Below are positions 21,015-32,517 of a DNA stretch of 32,517 bases, one piece after another. Position numbers and translations under genes: made by a program. The stretch is taken from NCBI GenBank assembly GCA_920105805.1, contig CAKKTI010000195.1:1-32517 (forward strand), given 5' to 3'. The DNA is from Condylostoma magnum. Its lineage: Eukaryota; Ciliophora; Heterotrichea; Heterotrichida; Condylostomatidae. The notes below the pieces were generated by a model. The model was not told the DNA's origin. It worked only from the letters and a program-made list of their open reading frames with translations, and searched no databases. Position 1 is the first letter of the stretch. Each line of letters begins with the position of its first letter.

Positions 21015-22340
21015 TTATTTATTAGCTAATTTAGGACAAGTTGAAAACTGGTGCCTTGTTTTTTTAGAGCAACCTAAGCAAAATCGCTTCTTGCAGCATT
21101 GACACTTGATGAATTAAATTTCTGATTGCTTCATGTCTCATTTTATAGCTGCTACCTGTTTGCAAAGGGGACAATAGATGAAATGTTAAGCCTCGTATTC
21201 TATCTTTATCAGCTGTTTTAGTGTTTTATTCTTAAGGAGTGATACTCTCTCATATAAGTGGTTTAAGCTTAGTTCACACTTACAAACTCTGCATTAAAAT
21301 TTCCAATTATTTTAGCTTTTACACATTTTGACTTTTATACAGTTTTGGCATGTATAATGCTGTTGACTACACTTAATAAGCTATGAATCAGTTAATTAAG
21401 ATTAACAACTGCAACAATTCAACATTATTTGCTAGACTGGCTCTATTCTGATTTTTATCTAGTTAATGAATAAGTACTGACATAGATAAATTAATTTGTT
21501 TTATTGAATATTCTTGTTTAATAGCATTTCTTGTAGTAAACTTACTGCTGAATTTTGATCACTTAGTTATAATGTATCTTAGTTTACAGTATTTACAAAT
21601 TCATTCAACTCATTATATGTAATTCTATTGGTTTAATCAATTTAGATGAGTTTTTGAATTGTAATTATCAGCTATGGGGGAATTTGAAAGTCTAAATTAT
21701 ATCATATTATATTATTTATCTAGCTTTGGTTATTAGAGTTCTAAATCATTCTTGATACAAGAGTCCCTTTCAAGATTTCTAACATCATTATTCCTATTCC
21801 TCATTAGTCAATTTAGTTTTAGTCCATTAAGCTCGCAAACTCAGGCTTAGGTTAATATGTAGATGCAGCAACCTACTCATATCCTGGCACAAGCTTATTT
21901 TCCCTCTGCAAATATGGAAAACATCAGTACTTAAAAATCTAATCTCCTCTTGAATCAAAATAGAACGTATCAAAGTTGATATATCTCAAGTTAAGCGAGT
22001 GTTTCTAGAGCTCAACTAAAAGTTCTAATAGAGCTAAACACATTTTAATCTTATTTGCTATAGTGAAATTAAATTAACTATTAATAATCACGCTTCCAAA
22101 GAGTTGGTATCTGAAATCATTCATAACCAAGATATTCTACTATTTTTATTAGGAGTACTAAATTTCTTATTATAAGTTTTGAGGTTATAGAGATTTTATG
22201 TTTAAATTCTATAAATGTTCAAATAGGCCTGTTAATGCAATCAAGCTTCTATTGCTTGAATAAAAGTAAAGCTTTTATGCCTCCTATCAAACATTCAATG
22301 TTATATTAGCGATAGTGTATTACTCCTCTATCTCGGACAT
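21015..22340 (-). CDS. Pseudokinase-like domain fused to Cys-rich (RING/IBR-like) zinc-binding region
   Basis: The product has 441 residues, intron-free. Residues about 75-250 follow a degenerate protein-kinase C-lobe: LRYINFDTFYFD (119-129) in place of the HRD loop, FKYWCFP after an Asp (133) in place of DFG, DQWGIGIMMLEILKG (178-192) equal to D-x-W-S-x-G-I, and IDQTNRITYNELNEF as the final helix. HRD and DFG catalytic residues are absent, so activity is unlikely. Residues 309-435 carry many Cys pairs (NCCSCQ, CQNC, QCRVCKC, YCPLC, KCQCC, FCLGC) and His, like RBR ligase RING/IBR modules, though spacing is not canonical. Start ATG 22340, 142 nt from the divergent MCM3 start. Stop TAA 21015-21017. 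Confidence 0.78.
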
Positions 22341-22482
22341 TTTGATTATTAATCTTTAATTTCAGACATAAACAACTCTTATATAAAAAAATACGCTTAT
22401 TTTATAAGTCCTTCTCTCATTTTTGTTCTATTTTCCCAGTCAATCTTACATTTCTCATTAGTAGTTAAAATCAATAATTTAA
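22341..22482. promoter_or_regulatory. Short bidirectional promoter region (pseudokinase / MCM3)
   Basis: Only 142 nt separate the two divergent start codons, so both promoters and 5' UTRs must lie here. The stretch is very AT-rich with several A and T runs; no defined element is recognisable. Confidence 0.5.
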
Positions 22483-24726
<2,244 letters not shown>

Positions 24727-24746
24727 TTTTTATCTTATTAACCTAT

Positions 24747-25241
24747 TTAATCTACTTGCTTAGCTGGTAAAAAAAGTTTAGGGATGTCTTTATGCTTATG
24801 TTGCTTTAAATGATGTTGCTGAGGTATTTGTAAAGGCCATACTAAGGCTTTGAGGTATTCTATTCCGTTTATACTAGGATACAGCAAGTAAACAACTATA
24901 GAGATTTTTAGGAGTTTGAAATTGATTATCATGGCAAATCCTATGAATTGATCAATCATTTAGAGTGAAAGATGCAGAATCCAGTATAAAATTCACTTTT
25001 TATAATACTTTTTGCCTAGCTCAACTTGTTTTACTGTTAAATAACCTGGTAAAATTACTGCTATTAGCTAATATGCGATTTCTTGTATGAATGAAACTTA
25101 TAGGATTAAACTTAACAGAATCATTTCTAATAGTACTAAATCATAAGAATCTATCTTTAAAGTTTGTTGTATTTATTAAAAGATGCTATTTTATTCCTGC
25201 TGTTTGGCTAAATTCTGTATATAATTCTAGCACTTGTCCAT
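24747..25241 (-). CDS. TB2/DP1/HVA22 (REEP/Yop1) family ER-shaping protein
   Basis: Taken as 164 residues from ATG 25241 (MDKCQNYIQNLAKQQE), matching the amphipathic start of REEP5/Yop1. The domain runs through LIAVILPGYLTVKQVELG, KKWILYWILHLSLQMIDQF, and YLLYPSINGIEYLKALVWPL, the family's P-[AG]-Y, W-x-x-Y-W and P-x-x-x-G-x-x-x-[IL]-Y motifs. Paired hydrophobic hairpins bend tubular ER. The first Trp of W-x-x-Y-W is TGA (24993-24995). An in-frame ATG at 25424 would add 61 residues but lacks family match. Stop TAA 24747-24749 after a Lys/His-rich tail, 20 nt from the MCM3 stop, so the convergent 3' ends nearly meet. Confidence 0.9.
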
Positions 25242-25535
25242 GATAATTATTATAAATGGAGAATTTTAGTTATTTGAATCAAAGCATAAAGTAGAAGCTA
25301 GATATGCTTGGTCTTTGCATTCATAGTTAATAGGCAACTGTTATTATGTTTAATACAAAATTACTAACCAACTATTTATTAACTATTTTAGCTAATGAAT
25401 TTAAATATTTACTTTCCTCAACATAGATTTTATATATATCTAAATTACGAGCTTATATTAATTTATATAATTAAAATATCAACCTTAGTAACAATAAGCA
25501 AAAATTGACAAAATTCCCATTTTTACTAAATTCTC

Positions 25536-27590
25536 TCATTTTTTAACTCCAATGCTAGGAAGCCCTGACAAACTAGTCCCAGTTTCTCTCTATGCTTGCC
25601 TTACACTTGATGACTATTAATTCTGCTATTTACTTTCCTCTTAAGGCTTTTGACTTAAAATGGCTTTTATTTTATCATCTCCAAACTTATCAGCATAGTC
25701 AAATGATGTTTTCCCATTAACATTATACAGCTCAGGATCAGCCCCATTTCTCATTAAAAACTTGATAGTAAGTACATGATTATTTCTAATAGCAAGCATT
25801 AAAGGAGTAATTTACTTAAATTCAGTCTATGTATTTACATCTTATCCTTGATTAATCATAACTCTGCAGGCATCTAAATCACCTTTACTAGCCGCACTTC
25901 AAATGGTAGTAAAGGCTTTCTATGTTTTAGGATCTGATGTGATTGCAAACGCTGTTTTATTTTATGTACTTTTCATAGCAATAAGTTTATTATTATCAGA
26001 GTCTCACCTAATAAGTTCTTTTACTACTAAGTGCTGATTGTTAAAACTAGCATAATGCAATGGCGTTCATTTCCTAAAATCCTATGCATATATATTCCCT
26101 TTCTTAATCAACAAAAGCTTCACAGCCTCCAAAGCTCCTTTCTTCGATGCTAAATGCAACGGAGTACATTTCTAATGATCTTTTGCATTAACCTTAGCAT
26201 CATGTTGAATAAGCAGACTAACAATCTACTAATGATTCTACTAAGCTGCTAAGTGTAATGGAGTTAGTTTGTACTGAGACTTAGCATTAACATTAGCATT
26301 GTTTTCTAATAAGATCTCAGCTTCTTTTACATTTCCGTTTTGACACGCATAGTGTAGAGGAGTATAGAGGTTCCACTCAACTACCTCAGTATTGCCCTCT
26401 GCCTATAGGACATTCTCTAGCATTCCATTGGCTTATACAGTAGCTTTGTGTACTGATGTAATCATAAACTCAGTGGTGCTTTAGTTGACACTGTACCCTG
26501 AGTCTACTAAATGAGTGAAAGCTGTGTCATTTTTGCGTTAAACTGTTTCTTCTAAGGATGATAAGTAGCGCATTACTATTTTCTTACTAGCTTGTTGTAA
26601 AGGAGTCCGGCCATTAGAGTCAACTAGGTCTTTATTTCCACCTAATTTTATGAAAAGCTTAACGGAGTTATAATCTCCTTTAGATGCAGCAATGTGTAAG
26701 GGAGTTCTGCCTTGATTATCTTGCATACTGACTGATCTTTTCATTATATCTCTAATACTTCTTATAAAATTCCTCTTGATTTTCTTATATATGTCATTTG
26801 GTAGAATTCTACTAACTTGATTCTCAATACCGTCGTATTTTCTAGGATCAATAACTCTAGCCACTGAGCTTTCTAAATGAGTTAGTTCTTTTATCCATTC
26901 TAATAGCTCTAAATACCCTTATTTATTATCTAAAATTGTGAAATATTACAAGGTTTTATAACACCATGTAAAATGATTCAAGGCTCCATAATGAAGACTA
27001 TTCCTCCCATTTGAATCCGCCTGTATAAAAATAGCCTCATAGGCAATTTTCAAGTCCCTGAAATACTGTTCGAGTAAGTTAGCCAAATCTATATTAAATC
27101 TTATTTTCCTATCCTTAAGTTATTAATCTGTTTTGAAACTGGCGGTCATTGAAATTCTGTCTGATGTATTAGAAAGCAAAGTGCCTCCAATACTGTGCTG
27201 CGACTTTAAATCATTGAGTCCATTTCACAATTACATCCTATGATAAGCAAACTCATACTGCAGAATCATCTAAGCAGTTTAAAAATTTCCTTTATAACAC
27301 AGAAAGTGGAAAGAATTCCTTCCGCTGTAGTCTAAATCAAAGGGATTTCCTTAGTAGGTCATTAGGTATAGTGTTATGAGCGTTTAATCTAGAAAACTTC
27401 CATAGTGAACCAGACTTCTACCTTCAGCATCTCGTTGTCCAATGCAAAAGTCTATATCTTCTTGCTAAAACCTAGTGAATAATTCGTATATTTCAGTCAT
27501 CTGACCATATGAAACTAGCCCGTATAAATCCATACTATCATTGAATTAGCTGGGCGGACTTGGCCTTTAAAAGCGAATTGTATCAGCCAT
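25536..27590 (-). CDS. Ankyrin-repeat protein, about 684 aa
   Basis: Ankyrin repeats spread over most of the length: DAEGRSLVHYGSFL and YSGRNSFHFLCYKGN near the start, SNGRNSLHYGALNH, then a clean run QGRTPLHIAASKGDYNSVK, NGRTPLQQASKK, WNLYTPLHYACQNGN, YKLTPLHLAAQQNH, HQKCTPLHLASKKG, FRKWTPLHYASFNN, KQITPLMLAIRNNH and NGKTSFDYADKFG. Such solenoids bind partner proteins; no other domain is seen, so its role is open. Trp in KWTPLHY is TGA (26067-26069), also IWSAASKG. The stop is taken as TGA 25536-25538 after LPSIGVKK; an earlier TAA TAG pair in the Gln/Ser-rich tail is an alternative. Start ATG 27590 is 16 nt from the divergent ABC transporter start; ATG at codon 20 is a fallback. Confidence 0.88.
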
Positions 27591-27606
27591 GTAATAAAAC
27601 TTTAAG
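27591..27606. promoter_or_regulatory. 16-nt gap between divergent start codons (ankyrin / ABCG)
   Basis: The two genes face away from each other with just 16 nt between their ATGs. Promoters and transcription starts must lie inside coding sequence or one start codon is further downstream. No motif is visible. Confidence 0.45.
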
Positions 27607-29376
27607 ATGGCAACTTAATCAGGATCTGTAGTTCTCTCATGGAAGAATCTTAACATATACGGTAAACTCTCAAAGGCGGAAATCAAGAAAATGTAGAAAG
27701 AAGGTTCATAGGAAAAAGAGCGTAAAATTTTGGATAACATTTCTGGTACATTTGCAGGAGGCTCCTTCACAGCAATCATGGGAGCCTCGGGAAGTGGAAA
27801 AACAACCCTACTCAACTTCTTAAGTGGCCGTGAATACTACCTAAAAGGCCTACGAGTAGAGGGTGAAATGTTAGTTAACGGCAATAGAAGACAAGACATG
27901 AATTTCAGAGAACTAACAGCCTATGTTATGCAGGAAGATATTCTTATAGGTTCTCTAACAGTAAGAGAAAGTCTAGAATTTATGGCTTAATTGCGATTAA
28001 AGACAGATAGATGGGAAAATGCAGTAAACCTTGCCCTGGACGTGCTTGAATTGAGGAAAGTTGAGTTTAATAAAATAGGAACAGATCTGGAAAAAGGTAT
28101 TTCAGGAGGTGAGAAGAAAAGAACCTCAGTAGCCTTGGAGCTTCTGACCGGCCCAAAATTGCTGTTTTTAGATGAGCCTACAACTGGCCTTGACTCCCAT
28201 TCAGCCCTTATGCTTATAAACACTTTGAGACGTCTCATGGACACTGGAGTCACGGTAATTTGCACAATACATCAACCAAACTCGTTTATCTTTATGAATT
28301 TCTAAAACTTAATGCTTCTGGCTGAGGGACAGATAGTATATCAAGGCCTAGCTGAGAACGCTGTTGATCATTTCGCATCAATTGGGTAAAAGTGTCCAAA
28401 ACATGCCAACCCGGCTGAGTTTTTTATAGAGATTTTGAGTCCTTTTGATGAGCAGTATTAGGAGAGGATTTAGGTTATAAAGGATAATAAGAAAACTGTT
28501 GAAGCTGATATGAGTAAGGCTTAGTTACCAACGATTGAGGAAAGAGATGCTGGGTTGTGTCTGTAGTTCAGATTGTTGTGCTGGAGAGCCTTAATGAACC
28601 TGAAAAGAAACAAAATGATTATACCGTTCAAGGTTATCACTAATTTCACCTTTATTATAATCATTCTACTAGCATATTTCTAAGTAGCTGATGAAACCGA
28701 TGATCAGTCAGTTACAGATAGAGGTGGATTTTTGTTCTTTTATATAGTTTTGATAGTGTTTGTTGCTATTTAATCGGCAAGTGCGTATTAGGAGGAGCGA
28801 GCTATGTATGTAAGGGAGTAAGCCAATGCTACATATAATCCCGTATTGTGGTATTTAAGTAAGGTTGTTATTGATATGCCGATTGACGTTGTGATCAATG
28901 TGTTTTTTGCTATAATTGCTTATCTGATCGTGGGGCTTTCCTTAGAAGAAGGAAGTCAGATTGGATATTGGATCCTTATCATTATAATAACTGTATTTTA
29001 TGCTAAGGGACTAGGGAATGCACTAGTCATTGCAATTGCTAATCCTCAAGCCTCCGCTGCTGCTGGACCCTTTTTAGGAGTTGTTTAATTACTGTTTTCT
29101 GGGCTTTTCATTAATTTCGATGATATCCCGGATTATCTGATACCTATTGAGTATGTCTCCTCTTTTAAGTATGCTTGGAGTGCTGCAATGTAAAATGAAT
29201 TTGATACCTGGGATGTGTCTGACTGCGGAGTATAACCTGTGTGTGATCCTATTGATTATTTTAGTATTAGTATAGACTTTTGGCTGAATTTGGTGCTATT
29301 GCTAGTTTTAGGAATTGCTGTTAATTTATGGGCGTTGATCATGGTTGTCAAGCTAGCTTATGATTTCAGGAAGTAG
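27607..29376 (+). CDS. ABCG-type half ABC transporter
   Basis: 589 residues, the family's usual size, intron-free. The nucleotide-binding domain comes first: Walker A GASGSGKTT (59-67), Q-loop YVMQED, signature GISGGEKKR (164-172), Walker B LLFLDEPTTGLDS (from 185) and H-loop TIHQP (His222). The C-terminal half is an ABC2-type membrane domain with six segments, beginning LCLQFRLLCWRALMNLKRNK and including NPVLWYLSKVVIDMP and a Cys-containing loop (SDCGVQPVCD) before the last segment. NBD-first order marks the ABCG/White family; members export sterols, lipids or drugs as dimers, substrate unknown here. Every Trp is TGG and no TGA is in frame. The stop is TAG 29374-29376 after AYDFRK, where ABCG proteins normally end. 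Confidence 0.95.
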
Positions 29377-29421
29377 TTAGTTAACTTTTTATGGCATATT
29401 GTTTCTTGTAAATTAAACTGT

Positions 29422-30873
29422 ATGATTGAAAAGCTTATACAAAAAATAATATCGAAGGAAGTTCCCTCAGAGGTAAGTCTCCACTAACTTTTCGAGAAGA
29501 AAAAGGAGTATAAGCAATACAAATCCATTCAAATAGAAAGGCCTTATCATGTTATCCCTAAAGAAAGAAGTTCATTGAATTTTAAGAGTTATCGGAATCG
29601 TTTGAATTTGATCAAAATGAAGTATCCGAACAAATCAGATAAATAATCGTCTTCGTTGTTGAGCAGAAGGGTCTCATTTTGCAATACAAACGCCAGAAAC
29701 CTAGGGCCTGGTAAGTATTTCATAAAACAATAAGATAGAGTTTAATCTATAAGCTTTGCAGCAAATAAAAGGTTTTTCTCTAAGAATGAAGGAAGATCAC
29801 TAACTCCTGATCTTGTGAAGCTTAATAAAAATCTAAATGCATATACTCCATAAGCTTAGAACAATAGAAAATAGTAAAAGTGTGAAAGGAGGGATATAAG
29901 AATACAAAATTCACAGGTTAATAGACAAATACTTTAGAAATTGAAATGTAGTAATAGACTATCTAAATACAACAACAAATTATGGAAATACAAACTTAGA
30001 ACTAACATTGAACAAACTAATAAAATAGGTAAAGGATGACTCAAAATTATGAGCAATATTGGAGTTTCGTTTTTGATAAATAGATTCTTTACAAATAGAA
30101 GAAATTTGAAAATCAGAGCTAATAAAAATCTGCTTAAATTAGTCACATCCGCTAGAGTTATAGGGAAATTTAAAAGAATGCTGACTAGGTAAAGAGGAAT
30201 GAAAGCAAATCGATTTTTAATTGTTAAGTTTATTCCTTTCTTAAGAAAATGAAGGTAGAATAAACGAAAAGAATTGACATCTACGCTATCTAGCGCAATC
30301 TAATAGCTTCTTTTTCGCAGGGCTATCTGAAATGGTTGTAATGCTTTTATAGGAAGAATTATCTTTATTTAACTTTCTGTTAAGAAGTTACTATAATACA
30401 GGCGTAGTACAATGCAAAACTACATAGCTTAATGAAGCTTTTAAGAAATATAAGCAGCATAAAATAGCTAGAATGTCTTTGTAACATAAATTCCAAGAAG
30501 AAACAATATTTGTATTAATTAAAATTCTACGGTTCCTTTTGATATTAAAGAACACTTGATAAGAGAATGATAAAGGAAAATTGTGGTTAAAGATATGTAA
30601 AAGATGAGAATATATAGAAATAAGTTACATTTCATGAATTTAAAGTACGGCTAATAAACAATATAACATCTGAAAGAATCCGAAGGGTTATGAATAAATG
30701 ACTAATATATCATCTATCCTTAAAAGCCAATACTCAAATCTACCAAAACTACAATCAACGACAAAGTATTAAGAAAGCTTTAGAAGAAGGCTTGACGTAA
30801 ATACCCAATCTGGCAGCACATACAGTCTAAAATCTCCAACTTAATTGATAAATCAAGAAAAGAGGAATTTTAA
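29422..30873 (+). CDS. Very basic protein with scattered Trp, possible PG-rich repeat, unknown function
   Basis: 483 residues from ATG 29422 (MIEKLIQKIISKEVP), 45 nt after the ABC stop. Lys/Arg/Asn/Gln-rich throughout, with a strongly positive charge. LGPGKYF near residue 98, followed by SISFAANKRFF, resembles a sperm-tail PG-rich (STPGR) repeat found in axonemal proteins, but only one copy is clear. Trp recur in basic settings (GKGWLK, LRKWRQNK, RAIWNG, REWQRK, KKAWRKYP); seven are TGA and two TGG. It ends TAA TAA (30871-30876). A ciliary or microtubule role is a guess from the STPGR-like match. A direct extension of the ABC gene was considered, but the family-typical TAG stop argues for a separate gene. 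Confidence 0.7.
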
Positions 30874-30875
30874 TA

Positions 30876-31727
30876 ATGTTTTATCTTAATCTTATATATA
30901 CCTTAGCTCTAGAGTGCCCAATGGTTCAATGTGGTACTTCTAACAGTGATAAATGTATGATCTGGCTGCACGGCAAGCTAATCCTATAAGAATGTCTGGG
31001 ACAAGGAATGATGTGTGAAAATCCAGATTTCAAACATCAGCTCTAAACTGAATGTGCAGTTTTTAATGGATTTTAGTATGATTTGTGAAATCCTTACTAT
31101 GGTTTTAGCAAGGACCCGATTATAAGTGATTTTAGATAAAAGGGAGACTCCTGCGACCTTACATAAAACTTCTGTGATTAGAGTTTATATTGTGATGATA
31201 TTTGTTATTAGAAAAAGAACGAGGGAGAACAGTGTGCATCAGGTTAGTGCAAATAAGGAACAGCTTGCTATAATTAATATTGTACTAGGGTTGGATCTGT
31301 CCCTGTAGGACAAGGTACCTCTTCGTAGTTAAGTTGTTCATTTTATACAATGAAGAACTATGTGTGTACACAACCCTCAAAGTCAAAGAAATCTCTGCCT
31401 GTTGAATGCTAGACTGATGATGATTGCACCTCTGATGATGGAACACCCGGGCAATGCTTCTGTGGACTCAACAGCAAAGGAACAAGCTATTGCGGACTTC
31501 ACAGAGGCGATGACCCCTACCAGAACTATCTAGCGGCTGTTGCTAATGAGGACTGGGAAGAGGCTAGGTGGCGATTTTATGAAGTTCAATACTGGCCATG
31601 AATGCACGATACAGTTGAATGCGGATATAAGATAGTTCCTGCTCTATATATGCACAAGCTTTACCTAGATTTAGACATATCATCTAATCTTAAGCTTACC
31701 CTCTTATTCACCCTAATTTTAATTTAG
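30876..31727 (+). CDS. Secreted Cys-rich surface protein, possibly GPI-anchored
   Basis: About 283 residues. A hydrophobic start (MFYLNLIYTLALECP) looks like a signal peptide. The body has more than 20 Cys in close pattern (FCDQSLYCDDICYQ, GEQCASGQCKQGTACYNQYC, ECQTDDDCTSDDG, GQCFCGLNSKGTSYCGL), as in disulfide-rich extracellular domains. A C-terminal hydrophobic tail (SSNLKLTLLFTLILI) ending at the chain end suggests a GPI-attachment signal, so TAG 31725-31727 is chosen as stop; TAA 31737-31739 is possible. One Trp is TGA (WPWMHD). ATG overlaps the second TAA of the preceding gene's stop doublet (TAATAATG). Ciliate cell-surface antigens share this layout, but no family is named. Confidence 0.8.
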
Positions 31728-31762
31728 CTTAACCATTAATTATCTTTGCTAGAATTATTAAA

Positions 31763-31873
31763 ATGACTGTAAACGACTTGCTTGTTCTAATCCCTGTCTT
31801 ACTAGTACTCGGATACATGTTATACACAGATTTCATTAGGCCGAGAAGAAGTGAAGAGAAAGATAAAGGATAA
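31763..31873 (+). CDS. Tiny single-pass membrane protein, about 36 aa
   Basis: Reads MTVNDLLVLIPVLLVLGYML then YTDFIRPRRSEEKDKG before TAA 31871-31873; TAA and TAG codons follow closely (31877-31885), so two more residues are possible. One hydrophobic helix of about 17 residues is followed by a positive cluster (RPRR), consistent with a cytosolic tail. The size is like OST4 or other small ER/mitochondrial membrane subunits, but the sequence does not settle which. It converges with the phosphatase gene ending at 31920. Confidence 0.6.
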   Translation: MTVNDLLVLIPVLLVLGYMLYTDFIRPRRSEEKDKG

Positions 31874-31919
31874 GTATAATAGTAAGACATTAATTTTTTT
31901 TAAACTTAATATCATTTAA

Positions 31920-32501
31920 CTAAGCTTTTGATGAAATGAATTGCCTTATGTCCTGGTAATCGGTAAGAAGATGCATTATTTTTAACACGCCTAAAAGTTG
32001 CTAATCCTTCTAATCGTCAATTCAGCTGGATACCTGAATTGTGTTGTCTAGTTGTAGTAAGCAGGTAGTGTCATTGTCTATCATTACTAATTTTTGTAAG
32101 TCCCGTCCCAGAAATTCTAAATTTTTCATGAATTTCCCGTTTTGTTGAATGCAGTTTTCCCTTGTGTAAATTTAGGTGAAAAATATCCTATAAGGATCAA
32201 TTTTACTTAAAATTTATGTGGTGTAGGGAAGTGAGGCTGCAGTATATAATACTAGCTCATACCTTTAAGCTGCATACTTAAGGAATTACAGTAGAAAAGG
32301 GCGCATCTTTACGTATAAAGTGACTATCTTGTCATCATATTCTATATTAACGGGAAAATCATAGGATTCTGGCCGTTGATTTCATGTATGTATAAGGGTT
32401 TCGTCTAAATCTAAAGCTAAAGTAAGCTTTTCTTTATTTAGAGAAGTTTCGAATTGATTCTATTCTTATCTGGGTCTCGTTTTACTCTTTAAATACTTCA
32501 T
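31920..32501 (-). CDS. FCP1/SCP-like (NIF domain) CTD phosphatase
   Basis: 193 residues from ATG 32501 (MKYLKSKTRPRQEQNQF), near the right edge; an upstream extension cannot be excluded. The HAD-type catalytic motif LALDLDETLIHT (D-x-D-x-T) begins the domain, followed by VKMRPFLLQFLKYA, YELVLYTAASLPYTTQIL, FLGRDLQKLVMIDND and SSWIDDQKDQQLLGVL, in SCP/Dullard order. The family removes phosphate from Ser/Thr, classically in the RNA polymerase II CTD. Two Trp are TGA, one (32022-32024) at the conserved W of I-x-x-W-x-x-D-x-x-D-x-x-L. Stop taken as TAG 31920-31922; TAA 31890-31892 is an alternative. Confidence 0.93.
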
Positions 32502-32517
32502 TTTTTAAAATTATGTC

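Noticed and set aside
21530-21545. 16-nt intron-like GTAAGTTTACTACAAG in the pseudokinase gene
   Set aside because: Removing it would put the Cys-rich region out of frame with the kinase-like region, and no compensating intron was found.
25242-25424. Upstream ATG (25424) as the TB2/DP1 start
   Set aside because: The added 61 residues have no family counterpart, while ATG 25241 gives the typical REEP/Yop1 N-terminus.
29377-29700. Frame from ATG 29391 (MAYCFLQIK) as a gene after the ABC transporter
   Set aside because: It competes with the frame from 29422, which stays coherent for 483 residues, carries the G-P-G-K-Y motif and ends in a stop doublet.

Overview
This window reads as macronuclear-type DNA of a ciliate, most likely a heterotrich close to Condylostoma. 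Three things point there. (1) Almost every gene has in-frame TAA and TAG where conserved proteins have Gln; one TAA encodes the invariant Gln after the MCM Walker A lysine. (2) In-frame TGA sits where families have conserved Trp (STIMATE, TB2/DP1, CTD phosphatase, ankyrin and type I periplasmic-binding folds). TAA and TAG also end genes at the family's normal C-terminus (RPB12, MCM3), so the same codons are both sense and stop. This is the Condylostoma-type code; a karyorelict code with UGA as the only stop fits less well. (3) Genes are interrupted by introns of only 15-16 nt, GT...AG, as in heterotrichs. Under the standard code the window looks like a field of short open frames, which is misleading.

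Layout. 1-4441 (minus): an NlpC/P60-like protein with a long coiled-coil tail running off the left edge, then a GCKIII (MST3/STK25-like) kinase. 4965-6459 (plus): a Ser/Gln/Asn-rich protein of unknown function. 6612-8842 (minus): a coiled-coil protein and 14-3-3. 8945-9017: tRNA-Asn. 9026-10741: hard to resolve, one weak minus-strand gene with a good 15-nt intron. 10742-14236 (minus): a 1164-residue receptor with two tandem ligand-binding folds and a multi-pass membrane domain. 14599-17242 (minus): an IQ-motif protein and a small unknown. 17356-19472 (plus): a WD40 protein and an MGC-start (probably acylated) protein. 19490-22340 (minus): STIMATE/TMEM110, the RNA polymerase subunit RPB12, a small MGC-start protein, and a pseudokinase fused to a Cys-rich zinc-binding region. 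22483-24726 (plus): MCM3. 24747-27590 (minus): TB2/DP1/REEP and an ankyrin-repeat protein. 27607-31873 (plus): an ABCG half-transporter, a basic Trp-studded protein, a secreted Cys-rich protein, and a tiny membrane protein. 31920-32501 (minus): an FCP1/SCP-like phosphatase.

The genes are housekeeping and signalling functions with no shared pathway or operon logic. What unites the window is compaction: convergent stops about 17-20 nt apart, same-strand neighbours 2 nt apart, and one divergent pair with 16 nt between start codons. No transposon, virus-like element or CRISPR array was recognised. Because all three stop codons can be sense, open frames are nearly uninformative; calls without homology, introns or strong composition are given low confidence.
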